Positions 40,473-52,060 of a stretch of 64,000 nucleotides of DNA are shown piece by piece; the first letter of the stretch is position 1, and the number at the start of each line of letters is the position of its first letter. The stretch covers positions 823,538 through 887,537 of the forward strand of contig BFEA01000061.1 in the NCBI GenBank assembly GCA_003427395.1, given 5' to 3'. Both the position numbers and the translations under genes were made by a program. The notes under the pieces were generated by a model. That model made no database searches and was not told where the DNA came from. It saw nothing but the letters and a program-made list of their open reading frames with translations. The stretch comes from Chara braunii. Its lineage: Eukaryota; Streptophyta; Charophyceae; Charales; Characeae.

Positions 40473-40516
40473 AACCGTTCAAATTGGAACGACGAAGAGA
40501 ACTGGGTCCAAATTCT
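40473..40516 (+). pseudogene. U6: U6 snRNA fragment with internal deletion (copy B)
   Basis: CCGTTCAAATTGGAACGACG joined to GTCCAAATT. Orthologous to 24021-24062. Confidence 0.7.
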
Positions 40517-40815
40517 GTAATCAGAGCATCCTACAGCGAATTACGGCCCAGAATGGATGTATCTGACTACAATTACGTCCAGAAATCCGCAAAGTCGCCC
40601 TACTGTGAGTACGCAAAACCGCAAATCGAGAAACAACGTGCCTGGATCATACGACTCTGGCTGCCCCTTCCAAAAAAAAAAGAAAAAAAAGAAAGAAAGA
40701 AAAGTCTAATTTCCTTTAGAAAGAAATAATAAAAAAAGAAAGAATGAAACAATTTCAGATCGGACGGCACCCGACGCTTCAAAACCGTTCTACTCAGCGT
40801 CGGCACCATTCACTG

Positions 40816-40981
40816 GGGCGTGGTCCCACTAGCAAAGAGGATCGGATCGAATGCCTGAATCTGTACGTGTTTGTCGAGAGGTGCAGGAAATCGAGATTGA
40901 ACTGCTTTTCTGCATTTCTGCATAAAACACGTCCACATTCAGGTATAATATCCGACCCTCTTTGCTAATGGGACCTCGGCC
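40816..40981. mobile_element. Harbinger-like MITE with CTG target duplication
   Basis: The left end, GGGCGTGGTCCCACTAGCAA, is matched in inverse by the right end, TTGCTAATGGGACCTCGGCC. CTG flanks both sides (40813-40815 and 40982-40984). Copy A has the empty site (CGTTCACCTGGAACTACG, near 24407-24424). GG(G/C)...CC ends with a CWG-type 3-bp duplication match the PIF/Harbinger superfamily. 166 bp, no coding sequence. Confidence 0.85.
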
Positions 40982-41130
40982 CTGGAACTACGTAGGTCTC
41001 AGGGGCTGGAACTCGGCTCCCCGTGATTGGGACTTCCGTCCTATCCTCTTCGTTTCCTTTTTTGTTTTTTCTCTTTCTTTTTTTTTTTTTCCTTTTTTTT
41101 TTTTCTTTTTTCTTTTTTTTCTTTTTTTTA

Positions 41131-41231
41131 AATCGGACCGATTCTCGATTTATGCATGTCATCCTTGCGCAGGGGCCATGCTAATCTCCTCTCTCTGTAT
41201 CCTTCCAATTTTAACGGGTGTCCCAAAGGAC
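41131..41231 (-). pseudogene. U6: U6 snRNA retropseudogene, uninterrupted (copy B)
   Basis: The minus strand reads GTCCTTTGGGACACCCGTTA, AAATTGGAAGGATACAGAGA, GAGGAGATTAGCATGGCCCC, TGCGCAAGGATGAC and AAATCGAGAATCGGTCCGAT. It is nearly complete with several substitutions. The T-rich run on its left is an A-rich tail in U6 orientation. Orthologous to 24513-24727, and the empty-site reference for the nested U6 there. Confidence 0.92.
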
Positions 41232-41354
41232 TCGCCTCTTTTTTCTGTCCTCTCCTGACCTTGTGGAGCGTAGAAGGGTAATCAATGCTGGCAGGGGGAG
41301 GTCTTCTCAACTTTTCTCAAAAATGATCCTTGTTGAAGCTGTAACGGTCCTTAT

Positions 41355-41437
41355 GGGACGCTGGACCCCGTTTCCAGCACGTGCTGCTCCCCACGAATAG
41401 ATTGGAGTAATATTAGGGGGAAAAAAAGCAAAAAAAA
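41355..41437 (+). mobile_element. Short SINE-like repeat, copy 3
   Basis: Starts GGGACGCTGGACCCCGTTTC, then CAGCACGTGCTGCTCCCCAC, and ends in an A-rich tail. The hairpin part seen at 14270 is missing. It sits in copy B only. Confidence 0.6.
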
Positions 41438-42222
41438 GTGTGCTATACACATTCATATCTTCCCCCCCCTCCCCCCCCAAAAAAAAAAATCCTTTTTTGC
41501 ACTTTTTTTTCTCAGACAAGTAGTGTTCATTTCATTTCGTGTCGTTCCTGATAGTCCTGTCGTTTTCTGTAAGGCAGTCCGAGGCCACATTCCACTTTTT
41601 CCTGTGTTTTTGGGCCTCGCTTCACTGCTCTCCAAATGTGCAAAACGAGAGTGAATCTTCCGCTAGAACATGGAAAGATAGAGCGCCATGATTTTATTTA
41701 TTTTTATTTATTTATTTTTAGCGCCATGATTTTTGCCTTTTGTGCGTGTCGAGAGTATTGGAGCTTTTTTTTTTTTTTTCCTTTTTTTTTTTTTTTGAGC
41801 GAGGCCCTTTCAAACCAACCAACCAAAAGAAAAAAAAAAAAAGAAAAAAAAAAAACCACAGTCCATTATTCTGTCATCAGGATTTGACGTCTTCCGGGCT
41901 CACGAGATCCCTCGCTGTGCCAGGCTGTGCCTTGTACTGCTTCTGGACCGAAGAGGCTGGAGATGTCCCACTTCTGTCCCGTAGCGTTGGCGCGATGTTT
42001 GAGGGACTGGCCACACCACTTCGGAAAGAGGGATTTCTTTTTTTTTTTTCCCTCTTCCAGGTAAAGTGTTTCAACACCTCCTTTCAAACAGCGTTCCAAG
42101 TTCCAACAGTCCAACGTCCGAAATGTGCAAAATGAGAAATTCAATGAACTTCCTCCTACAACATAGCCAGATGCAACCCCTCAATTTTGTCTTTTTCACT
42201 TTTTTTTTTTTTTTTTTTTTTT

Positions 42223-42302
42223 CGGGAAATGTTTATTTGATTTCAAAACAAGAAAATAGCCGGGGCCGGGGTCCCCACAATTCAACCCGGGGGCCTCGTC
42301 CC
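42223..42302 (-). mobile_element. LINE 3' terminal fragment
   Basis: The minus strand reads CCCGGGTTGAATTGTGGGGA...GGCC, then an AT-rich end and a poly(A) run (T run 42200-42222 on plus). It matches the 3' termini of the LINEs at 8740-8811 and 15340-15400 (GAATTGTGAGGTCCCCGGCC). Extremely 5'-truncated. Confidence 0.75.
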
Positions 42303-42862
42303 ACTTACACCGTTGAGGTTGCTCAACGTTGGGTTTTCAACGCCGTGTGGCACAGGGCGACGCACGGGATGGGGCGGTCCGCTGTACATCGCGCGGTCGA
42401 GTTTTGTGATGTTCCGTATTCGCCGAAAAACTTTGTTTTCTTCGACGGGAAATGCGTGGAAAACTGGAATACCTCGTTTAGAACGCCCCCTGCCCTTCTA
42501 CGCTTGCGTTGAGCTAGCTGTAGGGAAAAAAGCAGACAGCTAGCTCAACGCTTCTTTTTTTTTTTTTTTTCTTGCGTATCGCTTATGTTTTTCCCGATTC
42601 GTCATCATTGCAGGATGTCAGACCCTTAGCGGCCGCCTGCATATACGGGCTGACGGCGCAGCTCCACAGAACTGTTTCACACCGTAAAGGTTTTGAGTTG
42701 GGTGCGAGTGCATGCATGTGCCGCGAATGACGACCACGTACATTGGTTCGTGCGTTTCATCGCCAGGCCAAAGTCGCTATACCCACAAAACGCATGTCCG
42801 GAGAGGCCCAATGTCGGACATGAGTCGGGTCGTAGCTGTGGTCCAGGTGCATGCGAATCTAT

Positions 42863-42865
<3 letters not shown>
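42303..42865. other. Unassigned stretch with a perfect hairpin
   Basis: GCGTTGAGCTAGCTG (42504-42518) and CAGCTAGCTCAACGC (42537-42551) form a 15-bp perfect stem with an 18-base loop, followed by a T run (42556-42570). No gene recognised. Confidence 0.5.
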
Positions 42866-42907
<42 letters not shown>

Positions 42908-43157
42908 GAGGGCAAGCTTTCCAGTTCGCATCCCGTACGAGTTCACCCAGCTCGTACGAGGGCTTGATTTGCACTCCTGCAGCTGATACGAGGGCTTGAT
43001 TTGCAGTTCGCATCTCGTACGAGGGCTTCGTTTGCAGTTCGCATGGGATGCCAGTGCCGCCAGCTCAGAGGAGGGCTTCTCTTGTAGTTGGCATCAGTTG
43101 GCAGCTCTTACACACACACAGGCAGCTTCGTTTGCAGCTCGCATCTCCCACAAAGAA

Positions 43158-43220
<63 letters not shown>

Positions 43221-43430
43221 GAGGGTTCGCATCCCGCACAAGTTCAGCCAGCTCGCACGAGGGCTTGATTTGCACTCCTGCAGCCCAGATGAGGGCTTGA
43301 TTTGCAGTTCGCATCTCGTACGAGGGCTTTGTTTGCAGTTCGCATGGGATGTGAGTGCAGCCAGCTCAGAGGAGGGCTTCTCTTGCAGTTGGCAACAGTT
43401 GGCAGCTCATACACACACACAGGCCCTATT
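42866..43430. repeat. Two-unit ~285-bp tandem repeat with inner 30-bp motif
   Basis: Each unit starts with a CT microsatellite (42868-42904; 43162-43218). It then has TTGATTTGCACTCCTGCAGC, TTGCAGTTCGCATCTCGTAC, GCCAGCTCAGAGGAGGGCTT and GGCAGCTC(T/A)(T)ACACACACACAGGC. The motif GAGGGCTT-TTTGCAGTTCGCAT repeats inside each unit. The right edge meets the broken LINE at about 43460. Confidence 0.9.
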
Positions 43431-43459
43431 GAGGATACCCACACACGTCCCCTACACCT

Positions 43460-45358
43460 TACGACAGCAAGCCAGTGTTCCAGTGTGGCTAGGACGAAGG
43501 ACCAATTGACTCGGCCGTAAGCCTTTTCAAGATCCAGCATGGCTACCATCACCTGTCTATCCTCCCTTTGAATAATCTCCCATCCGCCAGCTGCCATCAT
43601 CATATTCTTGGCTATCGATCTGCCCTGCACGAAGGCGCCCTGGTTGGTGTGGACCAACGTTGGAAGGTGGGGTGTTAATCTTCTGGCTAAAACCTTGGCC
43701 AAAATCTTGTATGAAGCGTTGAGGCACGAGATGGGGCGCCAATTGCGTATGTTGCACTTATTGCCCTTCTTGTAAATGAGTGTGATGATGCCAAGCTTCA
43801 TGTCTTCCGTTAGAGAGCCACCTTGGAGGATTCTGTTGTAGCTATTAAGTAGGATAGGTCCCATTTGGTCCCATGTTGCTCTGTAGAACTCCACAGGAAG
43901 CCCGTCTGAGCCGGCCCAGCCGGGGCACTTAACCGCCTGCTTCAGCTCATCCAGCGTTAGGGGTTCTTCCAACTGCTGCCTGGCTTCAGGGGACAGCCTC
44001 GTCTGAGTGTGCATCCACAAATCGTGCTCCTCCCTTAGTTGCTGCAGCGACTGATCAGGCTGCCTCCTTGAAGTAAGAATGTCCTTGAAGTAAGTGAGTG
44101 CATAGTCGCCGATTGCTTCAGAGTCTCTTGTCGGTGCTGCCTCTTGGTAGAAGGGGTGGTACAGCTCACGCATAAGAGAGTGGCTTCTTGGTGGGCATAC
44201 TCATTGGAACGTTTCCTTGGTCATTCTGTCGCTAGTGGTCATTCCCCTTTCCTGTGCCTTGCTGGCCCAAAAAACTTGTTGTTTCACCTGGATCTCTTCC
44301 AACTCGTGTAGGGCCCTATCCCTCTGATGCTGCGAATATAATTCTGTAAGCGGATTCTTGTCCAGCTCTGCTTCTGCATTTGCTACAATGTCCCTCCACT
44401 TCTACTCCTCTTGCCTTCGTGCACGAGCTTGAATGCGTGAGAAGACATCGAGTGCCCTTGTCACCATTCTAAATCCCATCTGCAGCCAGTCCTCCTCCGC
44501 GTCAAAGTCTGTCCTTGTATGATGCCAACTGTCCCAATGCTCCTTCACCCATTGGATGATATCTGGGGACTTGAGGAGCTCCACGTTCAGCCGGAATGCG
44601 CCTGGCCCCCTTGCCAGCTGGTCGGCGAGCTCAAAGCTGGCTACCACTGGCCTGTGATCAGAGATAGATTCGATGGAGCTCTCGATCGTAGTGAGGGCTT
44701 CCCATGCTGCACCTGTTGCTAAAGCCAAGTCCAACCTATGCTTAGGTGGCGGATGATCACCTGCACTTTGCGAGGAGAACCAGGTGTAGCTAGGCTCAGT
44801 GGGGTGGGTGGTCCTGTAGGAGTCCACCAGCTGGCGCTCCGCCATAAAGTCTGATAACATAATGACGTCCGCTTTCCATGGGCCCACTACTTGCGAGTCA
44901 AGCCCCGGTGTGAGCACTATGTTGAAGTCCCCAACAAGTAACAGGTTGTCCCCTTGTGGGACTATGGCAGGCAACTCCTCTAAAAAAAGGCGACGCTCCC
45001 TTGGCTCGGCAGGAGCGTAGACTGTCATTATTGTCCACTCTTCCTAGCCTAGTCTGATCTTCCACCAGGCCCAATGGCCCCAAATATCCACTTCCTGCTC
45101 GAGAGACTCAAACTCCAAGTTCCAGTGGAAGAGAATGGCGCAGCCACCCTTGGTCCCATCTACTGGTGCCCACAGTTGTGGGTCTTTCCACCAATTGCTG
45201 CATTGAGCAACCTTCTGCTCGTCCAACTTGGTCTCTTGCAGCAGTATTGCCTTAATTCTCTGGTCGTGGACCCACGTCTTAATCCTCGCCTTCTTGAATC
45301 TGCCCGAGGTGTCTCCCATGCCCCGGACATTCCAGGTGACCAATCTAAGGCTGGGCAT
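43460..45358 (-). pseudogene. LINE ORF2: APE endonuclease plus N-terminal half of RT
   Basis: From ATG 45358: MPSLRLVTWNVRGMGD (endonuclease start; an in-frame ATG also lies 48 nt upstream at 45406). Then KAILLQETKLDEQK, VGDFNIVLTPGLDS, HRLDLALATGA and SISDHRPVVASF: catalytic residues retained. A frameshift lies near 45030, and others lie between 44173 and 44402. RT blocks NWRPISCLNASYKILAK, NQGAFVQGRSIA and MLDLEKAYGRVNWSFVLATL follow. The YADD region, the rest of RT and the zinc domain are lost. Confidence 0.9.
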
Positions 45359-48001
45359 GGACTGTAGTGGCTGCGGCGGTTGCTTGGATCCGCATTGATT
45401 CATCACCCTGAGCTCTTTCTTGGCACTGTCTTCTGCCCGTCTTAGACTCGACCGAGTTGGACCAAGGGCCGAGGAGCAGGTTCCGGAATCCTGCTGAATG
45501 GGGCTGCTTCTCCGTGGCCAAGGTTGAGCAGAATTCCGCTACAAGCTTGGCGTTCACGTCCTCTGTTAAGTAGACATCTTGCATTTCCTCCGCTGAAGTG
45601 TTGAGCCAGGTGGAAGGCAGCCATACAATGCCCTGTGTGGCAAGGAGTGCAGCAGTGTCCAGTGAGACCTTGGCGTCAATGACACCTATGGAAAAGTGCC
45701 AACTGCCACTTGTTGTAGCGACTGTCGTTTTCCTGCCAATTCGAATACCCGGGACCATCCTAAATGGGAAGCGGTCTGCAAAAAAGGTGGTTGCCGCATT
45801 TGTGACTGCCTCCTTGGACGTTGGAGAGGCATTGACTGCAACCGTAGGAATTGCCAGCATTCCCTGATCCCTCCTTCTAGCCATGAACTTAGTTCCCTGT
45901 GGAGTTAACGTGAAGCACAGTATTACCAATTGATGTCGCACTACGCTGCCTGCCGCCCTACTGCTAGATGGTTGGCCACTCAGTCCCGCAACAAGTTGAT
46001 CAGGCCTCTGCTGCGTAGGCATTCCTCCCAAGGGGACTGTGCTCCTAACTGCCTGTACGGAGTAGAAGTCCACTTCGCTTTCCTCTTCCTCCTGTGTAAT
46101 TCTTATGTCCCCGTCTTCGTTAATGCACCTCTGCTTGATTGGTGTCCGGAGGACTAGCCTCGGATCTCGCATTACCGCATCCGGCCCTTCCTCTTGCGTT
46201 GTTGCCTGTACTGCCCATGCCTCCTGATTTACTGTCTGCTGGCCTGCAGATCCCGTTTCTGCTGTTCGAGAGCCTAAATTGTACGGCGTTGGGCTTGGTT
46301 GGTTGGAATGAGGGACATACTCAGGGTTGTCATATGTGGTGTAGAACTGCGCTGCTCTGCGCAGGGATTAGAGGGAGGGAGGTGGTGACAGCCTCAGTTG
46401 CCGCAGGCACTAACCGTGTGCTTGTGCTCGCATGGGAGGCCTGGCTGAGGTAAGTGCCTTGGGGGCCCTGTCGAGGATGAGGTTGCCCGCCCGTCGCTTG
46501 TGCCGTGTATAACGGTGCTCCCAGCTGCAGTGTAGGGGTGGTTGGAGGTCTCATGATTGACACGAGTGGTGGGGACCGAATAAAGGCTGATCCGTTCAGC
46601 AACTGCTGTTGGAGCGGGGGATGCTGAGCCGGCGGGTAGTGGGCAGGTGCTGGCCCGATTACGGATCCAGCATGCAGCCCTGTCCTTTCCATCGGGGGAG
46701 GCGGTGGTAGATACAGCGGGCGTGACAGATCATATTGGTGTACCTCTTGTTGATGAGAGTTGAGGAATGGGGGCTGGGATGTGTGTGCCGAAGCAGAAGC
46801 CCCCAGAGATTGGACGACCAGGGAGGTATGTGGCTGTAATATGGGGGGGTGATGGTGCTGAATGGGGGCGGTCGAGGTGGGTGGTTGCGTTGGTGGTTGA
46901 TTGTCTGCTCTGCAGCCCGTTCTGTGCATGTGGGGGCAGCAACAAGTGATGATGGGGAGGCGGTGGGTGTTGCGGCATGGGCACTTCGGTTCCGAATGTG
47001 GTGGCGGGCGTATTCTGCCTGGGCTGCGGCCGTGCATTGTTCGGTTGGATGTGTTGCAGCGGCTGTGATCCACCCTATCTTGCCCCCTGGTTTCTACCTC
47101 TTCCCCGCCCTCTTGTTCGCCTGCCCGCAGGCATGGGCTCGTGAAAACGGGGGCACTCTGGGTCAAATTTGTCGTGGAACCACCACTGACATTTTTGACA
47201 GAACAGAGTGTCCTGGTTAGCAAATTGAATCCACAGGTCCTGCCCTGTGGGGCATCTGAGGACCAGCCATTCTTTAAAGGTGTCCTTCACGGTTGGGTCG
47301 CAGTCAATTTTGACGTTGCCTAGCCGGGGCTCATCCTCTTTCCTGTCTGGTGGGTGCATATGGATGATTGGGCCCATTAGCCGCTGCACCGCGTATCGCA
47401 AAGAGAAGAGGGCCCCCAAGGGGACTCTCAGGGCGATAATGCGGTACTTCGCTGCAGATTCTGCTTCCCTCATTCGGTCCAGTTCAAGCTGGGTCATCGA
47501 TGGCCGAAAAGTGACTCGCACGGGTCCTTCCCTCGAAGGGATGAAATCGTGTCCCTTTGCTATCATCCACTGGGCAATGCATTGTGTCCGTGCGACGTAG
47601 GACATAATGTTAGGCCCCTCCCCATGCGTGCGTCCCCTTTTCCGTGACGGATTAAAGTTGGGATCTTGGAACCAGGCATCCTCGTAGATGCGGATGAGCT
47701 GCTCTTTCTGTGCAACAGAGAGGTTAGCCGCTCGTGTGTCAAAAATAACGATTACGGTGCGCTCTTTGAGCCATGCTACTGTTGCGGTGTGAACGTCATC
47801 ATTGAAATTTAAGTAACCGGCCCCATCTATAATCTCCACTTCCCCATGTGGGAAAGTGGTATCCGGGAAGATCCCATCGTCATAGCAAGCGTCCAATAAA
47901 GCTCGGATACGTGGGCCGTCTGCTGAGGGTACTGCCTCGTTTTGGGGCTCATTTCGGATAGATGGGGGTTCCCCCCCATAATTGTGATTAGAGGGTTGCA
48001 T
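45345..48001 (-). pseudogene. LINE ORF1 with zinc knuckle and Pro/Gln-rich centre
   Basis: ATG at 48001 (MQPSNHNYGGEPPSIRNEPQ). N-terminal globular domain with TVIVIFDTRAANLS and IRIYEDAWFQDPNFNPSRKR, close to the ORF1 at 20.8 kb. Then RLGNVKIDCDPTVKDTFKEW and CQKCQWWFHDKFDPEC (CX2CX4HX6C), an Arg-Gly tail, a long Pro/Gln/His-rich stretch, and the C-terminal domain to TAAATTVHAQP. Two frameshifts (near 47100-47200 and 46170-46330). Its TAG stop lies 11 nt beyond the ORF2 ATG at 45358, so the two frames overlap. Confidence 0.88.
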
Positions 48002-48204
48002 TTGAACGGACTCCCACTCGGGGATTGCAGGTTGATATCAATGTATCAACTGATCAAGGCCCTGTCCGGTGTTTGGGGCGGTGTAGTCTACTACTCACTG
48101 TCTCTGCTTCCACTGTTGAGCGGCGATCGCCAGACCGCTTAATGGGACTTCCCAGGGGCTCCTGCTTTTAGAGCTCGACTACGGCTAAGATCGGCTTGGG
48201 GCGC

Positions 48205-48870
48205 TGATTGGGGTGCCAGCTCTTATCCTTCTCTCCCTTCCCTCTCCCCTTCCCCACCCTCTTTCACCCTCCCTCACGCTCACATCCGAGTCCGCTCTCC
48301 CTCACCCCTTCCCTCGCTTTCCCTCTCTCTCCCTCCCCCTCTCTCTTCCTCCCTGCCCCTCTCTCTCCCACCACGTGTATACGTACCTCACCGACTGCTA
48401 ATTCCGTATTATCCGTACCCCTCTCGGATATGCCTCCCCCCTGCTCGGGGTTACCCTCCGCCTACGGTTCCCATGCGACGACCACTCCTGTCGCCTCGTA
48501 GAAGTCGCTCACCTGTCCGAGAGCTCGCACCGCAGGCTGGGATTTCCCCAGGATGGGAAGAAAGACTGTGCACGATCGGCAGGAGTCCTATCACCTGGGG
48601 TGGAACCCCCAAGCCGAGGGGTTCACCTGCCCTTCCTTCTCATGCCAGCTCATACACGTGCTCTCTCCACCTCCCTCCCTCTTATTCCCTTCTTTGTCTC
48701 CCTCTCTCCTCCTCTTTTTCTTTTTCTTTTCTCCTTCTCCCCCCCTCCCTTAGACTTTCTCACCCTCACGGTCCCCTCCCCGTTTCAACCTCTTTGCTTC
48801 CCCCGTCTCCCTTGTGCGGAGCTCGACTTGCTTCAGGACGCTTCCCTCGAGCAACTTCCTTGAATTGGTG
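48205..48870. repeat. Pyrimidine-rich low-complexity tract
   Basis: Two blocks of CCCTCTCTCC-type sequence (48220-48375 and 48660-48760). Serine/leucine/proline-rich frames here are composition artefacts. The LINE 5' UTR may extend into the left edge. Confidence 0.7.
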
Positions 48871-49715
48871 AACGGGGATGTGCGGCTCTAGCCTAGACTT
48901 GCAAGGATTGCGCAGTGAAAGGGCTGTGTAGTGGGGGGGTTTGTCAGTGTCAGTAGGTGCACTAAGAAGGAGATGGTGCCAGGACGTTGACAGGCGAAAG
49001 AAGGTTTCGTTAACTATAGGGAAACATGTGGGGTACAGATAATAGATTGACATGGTAGTTCTAGGATAGGGAGAAGGGACTGTCATGACGGGCGACTATG
49101 TATGTAGTGTAGGTTAAAACAAAAAGGGATTGACCTAAGCACCGTAGTTGCTGTACCTGGGGTGGCCACACGGGGTACACTCGTACCGATTAAGCTGAAT
49201 TAGCTTACTTCTCGTTGACTCGAAGGGGTGCCCTGAGTGGGGTGCAACGAAGAGATGGGCGAGTGAGGTTGAGGGATTATTGGATTGTACGAGAAGTCTT
49301 GAGGTAGGCGAGGGTGAAGGAGAAGTTATCGGACCTCTAGATACTTACCAAGAACTCGGGCTCTATCCCCGCGGCGAACGTCGTCAATATCTTGCCCTAG
49401 TTGGGACAGGGGTTGTGAAAACACTTAGTCCTTCCTGGTGCACATCTAGGACAGGGCAAAGTTGCCTGTCCTGTTCCACATTGAAGCAATCGGTTTCATC
49501 CTCTTACTGACTTCCCACTTGCTCCCATGCCCCCCCTACTACGATGGTAGTGGGTTGGCCTAGCTATGGTGGTAGGCGGGGTGGGTGGCGATGGCCACTT
49601 CACTCGGCTGCGTGCCGGGGTGGTGACTGGGAAGGCCGGTCCTCCTAAACCGACGGCGCTACGGCAGAGCGCTCCGCGCCGGTCGCACGCCTCTCCCCCC
49701 TCCGTTCTAGCCGTC
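48871..49715. other. Unassigned stretch
   Basis: No gene, repeat family or RNA recognised. Short frames only. Confidence 0.4.
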
Positions 49716-49975
49716 CTTTTTCACTTTTCGAGTCTATGAAATTGTTGACTGAGACCGAAGGTCGGAATGGACGAATCTTTGTCCTATATGCCGCCCGGGG
49801 TGTCTCTTTTGCACTTGGATTTGTGAGTTATTCACTGTGGCCATCTTCACACCACTCTCCAAATTTGCCAAACTGAGAACGAACTGCGCTCTAGACCATG
49901 GCCAGATACACCGGCCACGTTTTTGTCTTTTTCACATTTGGAGAGTGGTGTGGCGCAGCCCTTTGACAGTCGGAG
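49716..49975. repeat. Third copy of a 230-bp block, with a MITE inside
   Basis: TTGTTGACTGAGACCGAAGG, TCGGAATGGACGAATCTTTG and TCCTATATGCCG match 26952-27050. The MITE pair TTCACACCACTCTCCAAATT/CATTTGGAGAGTGGTGTGGC (49846-49960) matches 27058-27172. The MITE and its flank thus moved together, by duplication rather than independent transposition. Confidence 0.8.
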
Positions 49976-52060
49976 GAGTTCGTTTATCCAAGGGGTGAAG
50001 TAATCTGGATCGTATGATGAGTGGGAGTTCCAGGATCGTGTCATCGTGGCCTCGCACAGCTATGAGACGGTTTGAGGGCGGGTTCGTGACAGTTGCGATC
50101 GCCGCGCGCGAGCACGCGCAGGCCACGCGAAGTACGTCGGGCTTATGCGTGCTCGTGCGGGACGACTGTAACGTCGCGGACCCTGGGTGGCCGCGTCCAA
50201 TCAAGCAGTGTTTCGGTAGTCGACGGACCCTTCGAATTGACGCACGGGGATACGTGTAAGCGCGCGGCTCGGATCACGTTTGCACGCTTCCTCTCACGAT
50301 GTTTGCTGAGTCCGATGTCCGATCGTCTAATTGCTCCGTGCCGTTTTGAGCATGCGGGATGTGACAACCACAATAGCTCAATCCAAAGACAACGAAAGGA
50401 GAACAAGATTACAGATTGCGCAAAATTCCTCTCCTACCCATGAATGCATCGAATGAAATAATCGATGGCAAAGGCAAGGACCCAGCAAAAGATAAACAAC
50501 CCAACATGGCATCCATGCATCCATTCATTCAACGCACATAGAATTGACACGTTCGGTCAGATAATATCCCGCAGTTGCTGAGTCACAACAGCCCAAGCAG
50601 GAGATCAACAAAAATGAGAGCAGAATGACCGATTGCGTAAAAAAAACTCTTATCCTACTTACGAGTGCACCAATCAAAAAGCAAGGGCAACACGAAGATA
50701 AGTGCGAGCAAAAACCCAAGTCCAAATTCCGAGAAGTTGAACAACGGGCAAATGGCCCGAAGCCGAAATCAAAATTTATGTACACGAGATAAGAGGGAGA
50801 AAAGATAAAAGAAACAGCAAAAGCGCGTTCATCAACCTCAACTCTCTCTCTCTTCTTCTCCGATGCGGACAGTCCGTCGTCGCGCACCAACCCACGAAGC
50901 TGTCACCCCGCTTAGTCGTCCCGCACCCGTCAGGTTCGCCCGCGCCCACAGTCCGTCGTGGCCTGCGTCAACCCAGCGCGTTTGGCACTAGCTCAGCGGA
51001 TCGCCCGACTCCTGCTCTACTCACCTCTTACTTCGCTCGTGTGACGACCCTTCCTGATCGCGCAGCCCCGAGCTTCTAACAACTGGTTAAGAAAGCTGAC
51101 TAATCGCGCAACCGGAATTTATAGTGTTCATGCATGCACAAAGAACACGGAATTACAAGGACTTAGAAGAAGGGAAGGGGGAGGGATTGCCTACTTCTGC
51201 ATGGTCTGATCGCAGTGTGGGGGACGTAGCCGCTCTCCACGCACCGATCCGATCATGCAGACCGCGGCTACCGAAAACGCAGCAAAAGAAAGAGAAGAAA
51301 AACTCGTATGAAAAACCCCCTATCCCATTGAACACTGCGATCATGGCTTGAAACGATACCGATCTATATTCCAAGTGCTTACCTGCTTATTCTACGTAAA
51401 CTGTGTTCCTATCTCAGAATACATCTTACGCCTTCCTAAGTATCATACCGAGCATCCAAAAAACAGATATCCAACAATCAACTCCATACCAGCGGTTTGA
51501 CTGTGGATTAAACCTTTTACACTTAACACTGAATCGATCATTGCACCCAAGGCAAAATAACATACTCTGGAGTCCAGCAAAGTCATACGTTGCAACTGAT
51601 GTGTTGATCAAGTTGACCTTGCTCCACTCGTTAGCTGCCGGGAAATATCCTCAACACCGCTGATAACTAAAACACAGAAGCACGAAACAAAGGCTAATAA
51701 ATCATAACAGCCACAACCCATTCCATCAGACCTCCGCATCTCTCTCAGTTCTCAGTTCGGGTACGCCTACTTACTCGTAGCCAAATAGCTCCCGGACATC
51801 TTCATAGCCATATGGCTCCCGGATATTGCATGAAATTATGCTCAATTGTTTTCGGGATGGTTCTACTTGGGAAAGCTTATCTGCAAAACTTACACCACCA
51901 TGAGGCAGTTCCTCTCTGCTTCAATGAGGATATGTTAATTAACCATTCATTTGATGAAAGACATTTGTGTTCTGTTTATCATTGAAGAGAAGCAATTTTG
52001 GCTATTTTGTCTTTGACTATCATTCTTAACCACTTGACTAGCCAAAAACCTTCCTTACTA
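49976..52060. other. Unassigned stretch
   Basis: GC-rich at 50080-50350 and 50880-51120, AT-rich elsewhere. No frame with a recognisable domain and no tRNA, rRNA or snRNA signature noticed. A host exon cannot be excluded without transcript data. Confidence 0.35.

Larger units (their letters stand above)
39962..42240. repeat. Segmental duplication copy B, right part
   Basis: Counterpart of 23291-26980. It carries the uninterrupted version of several sites split by insertions in copy A. Its own additions are a C homopolymer (about 40219-40256), the MITE at 40816-40981 and the SINE piece at 41355. Confidence 0.9.
43460..48001 (-). mobile_element. LINE with both ORFs, truncated at its 3' side
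   Basis: Minus strand: ORF1 starts at 48001 and ORF2 follows. The element stops inside the RT domain near 43460, next to the tandem repeat. Losing the 3' part is the opposite of normal LINE truncation, so later deletion or recombination must be involved. It is related to the inverted LINE at 15.3-23.3 kb but clearly a different copy. Confidence 0.85.
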
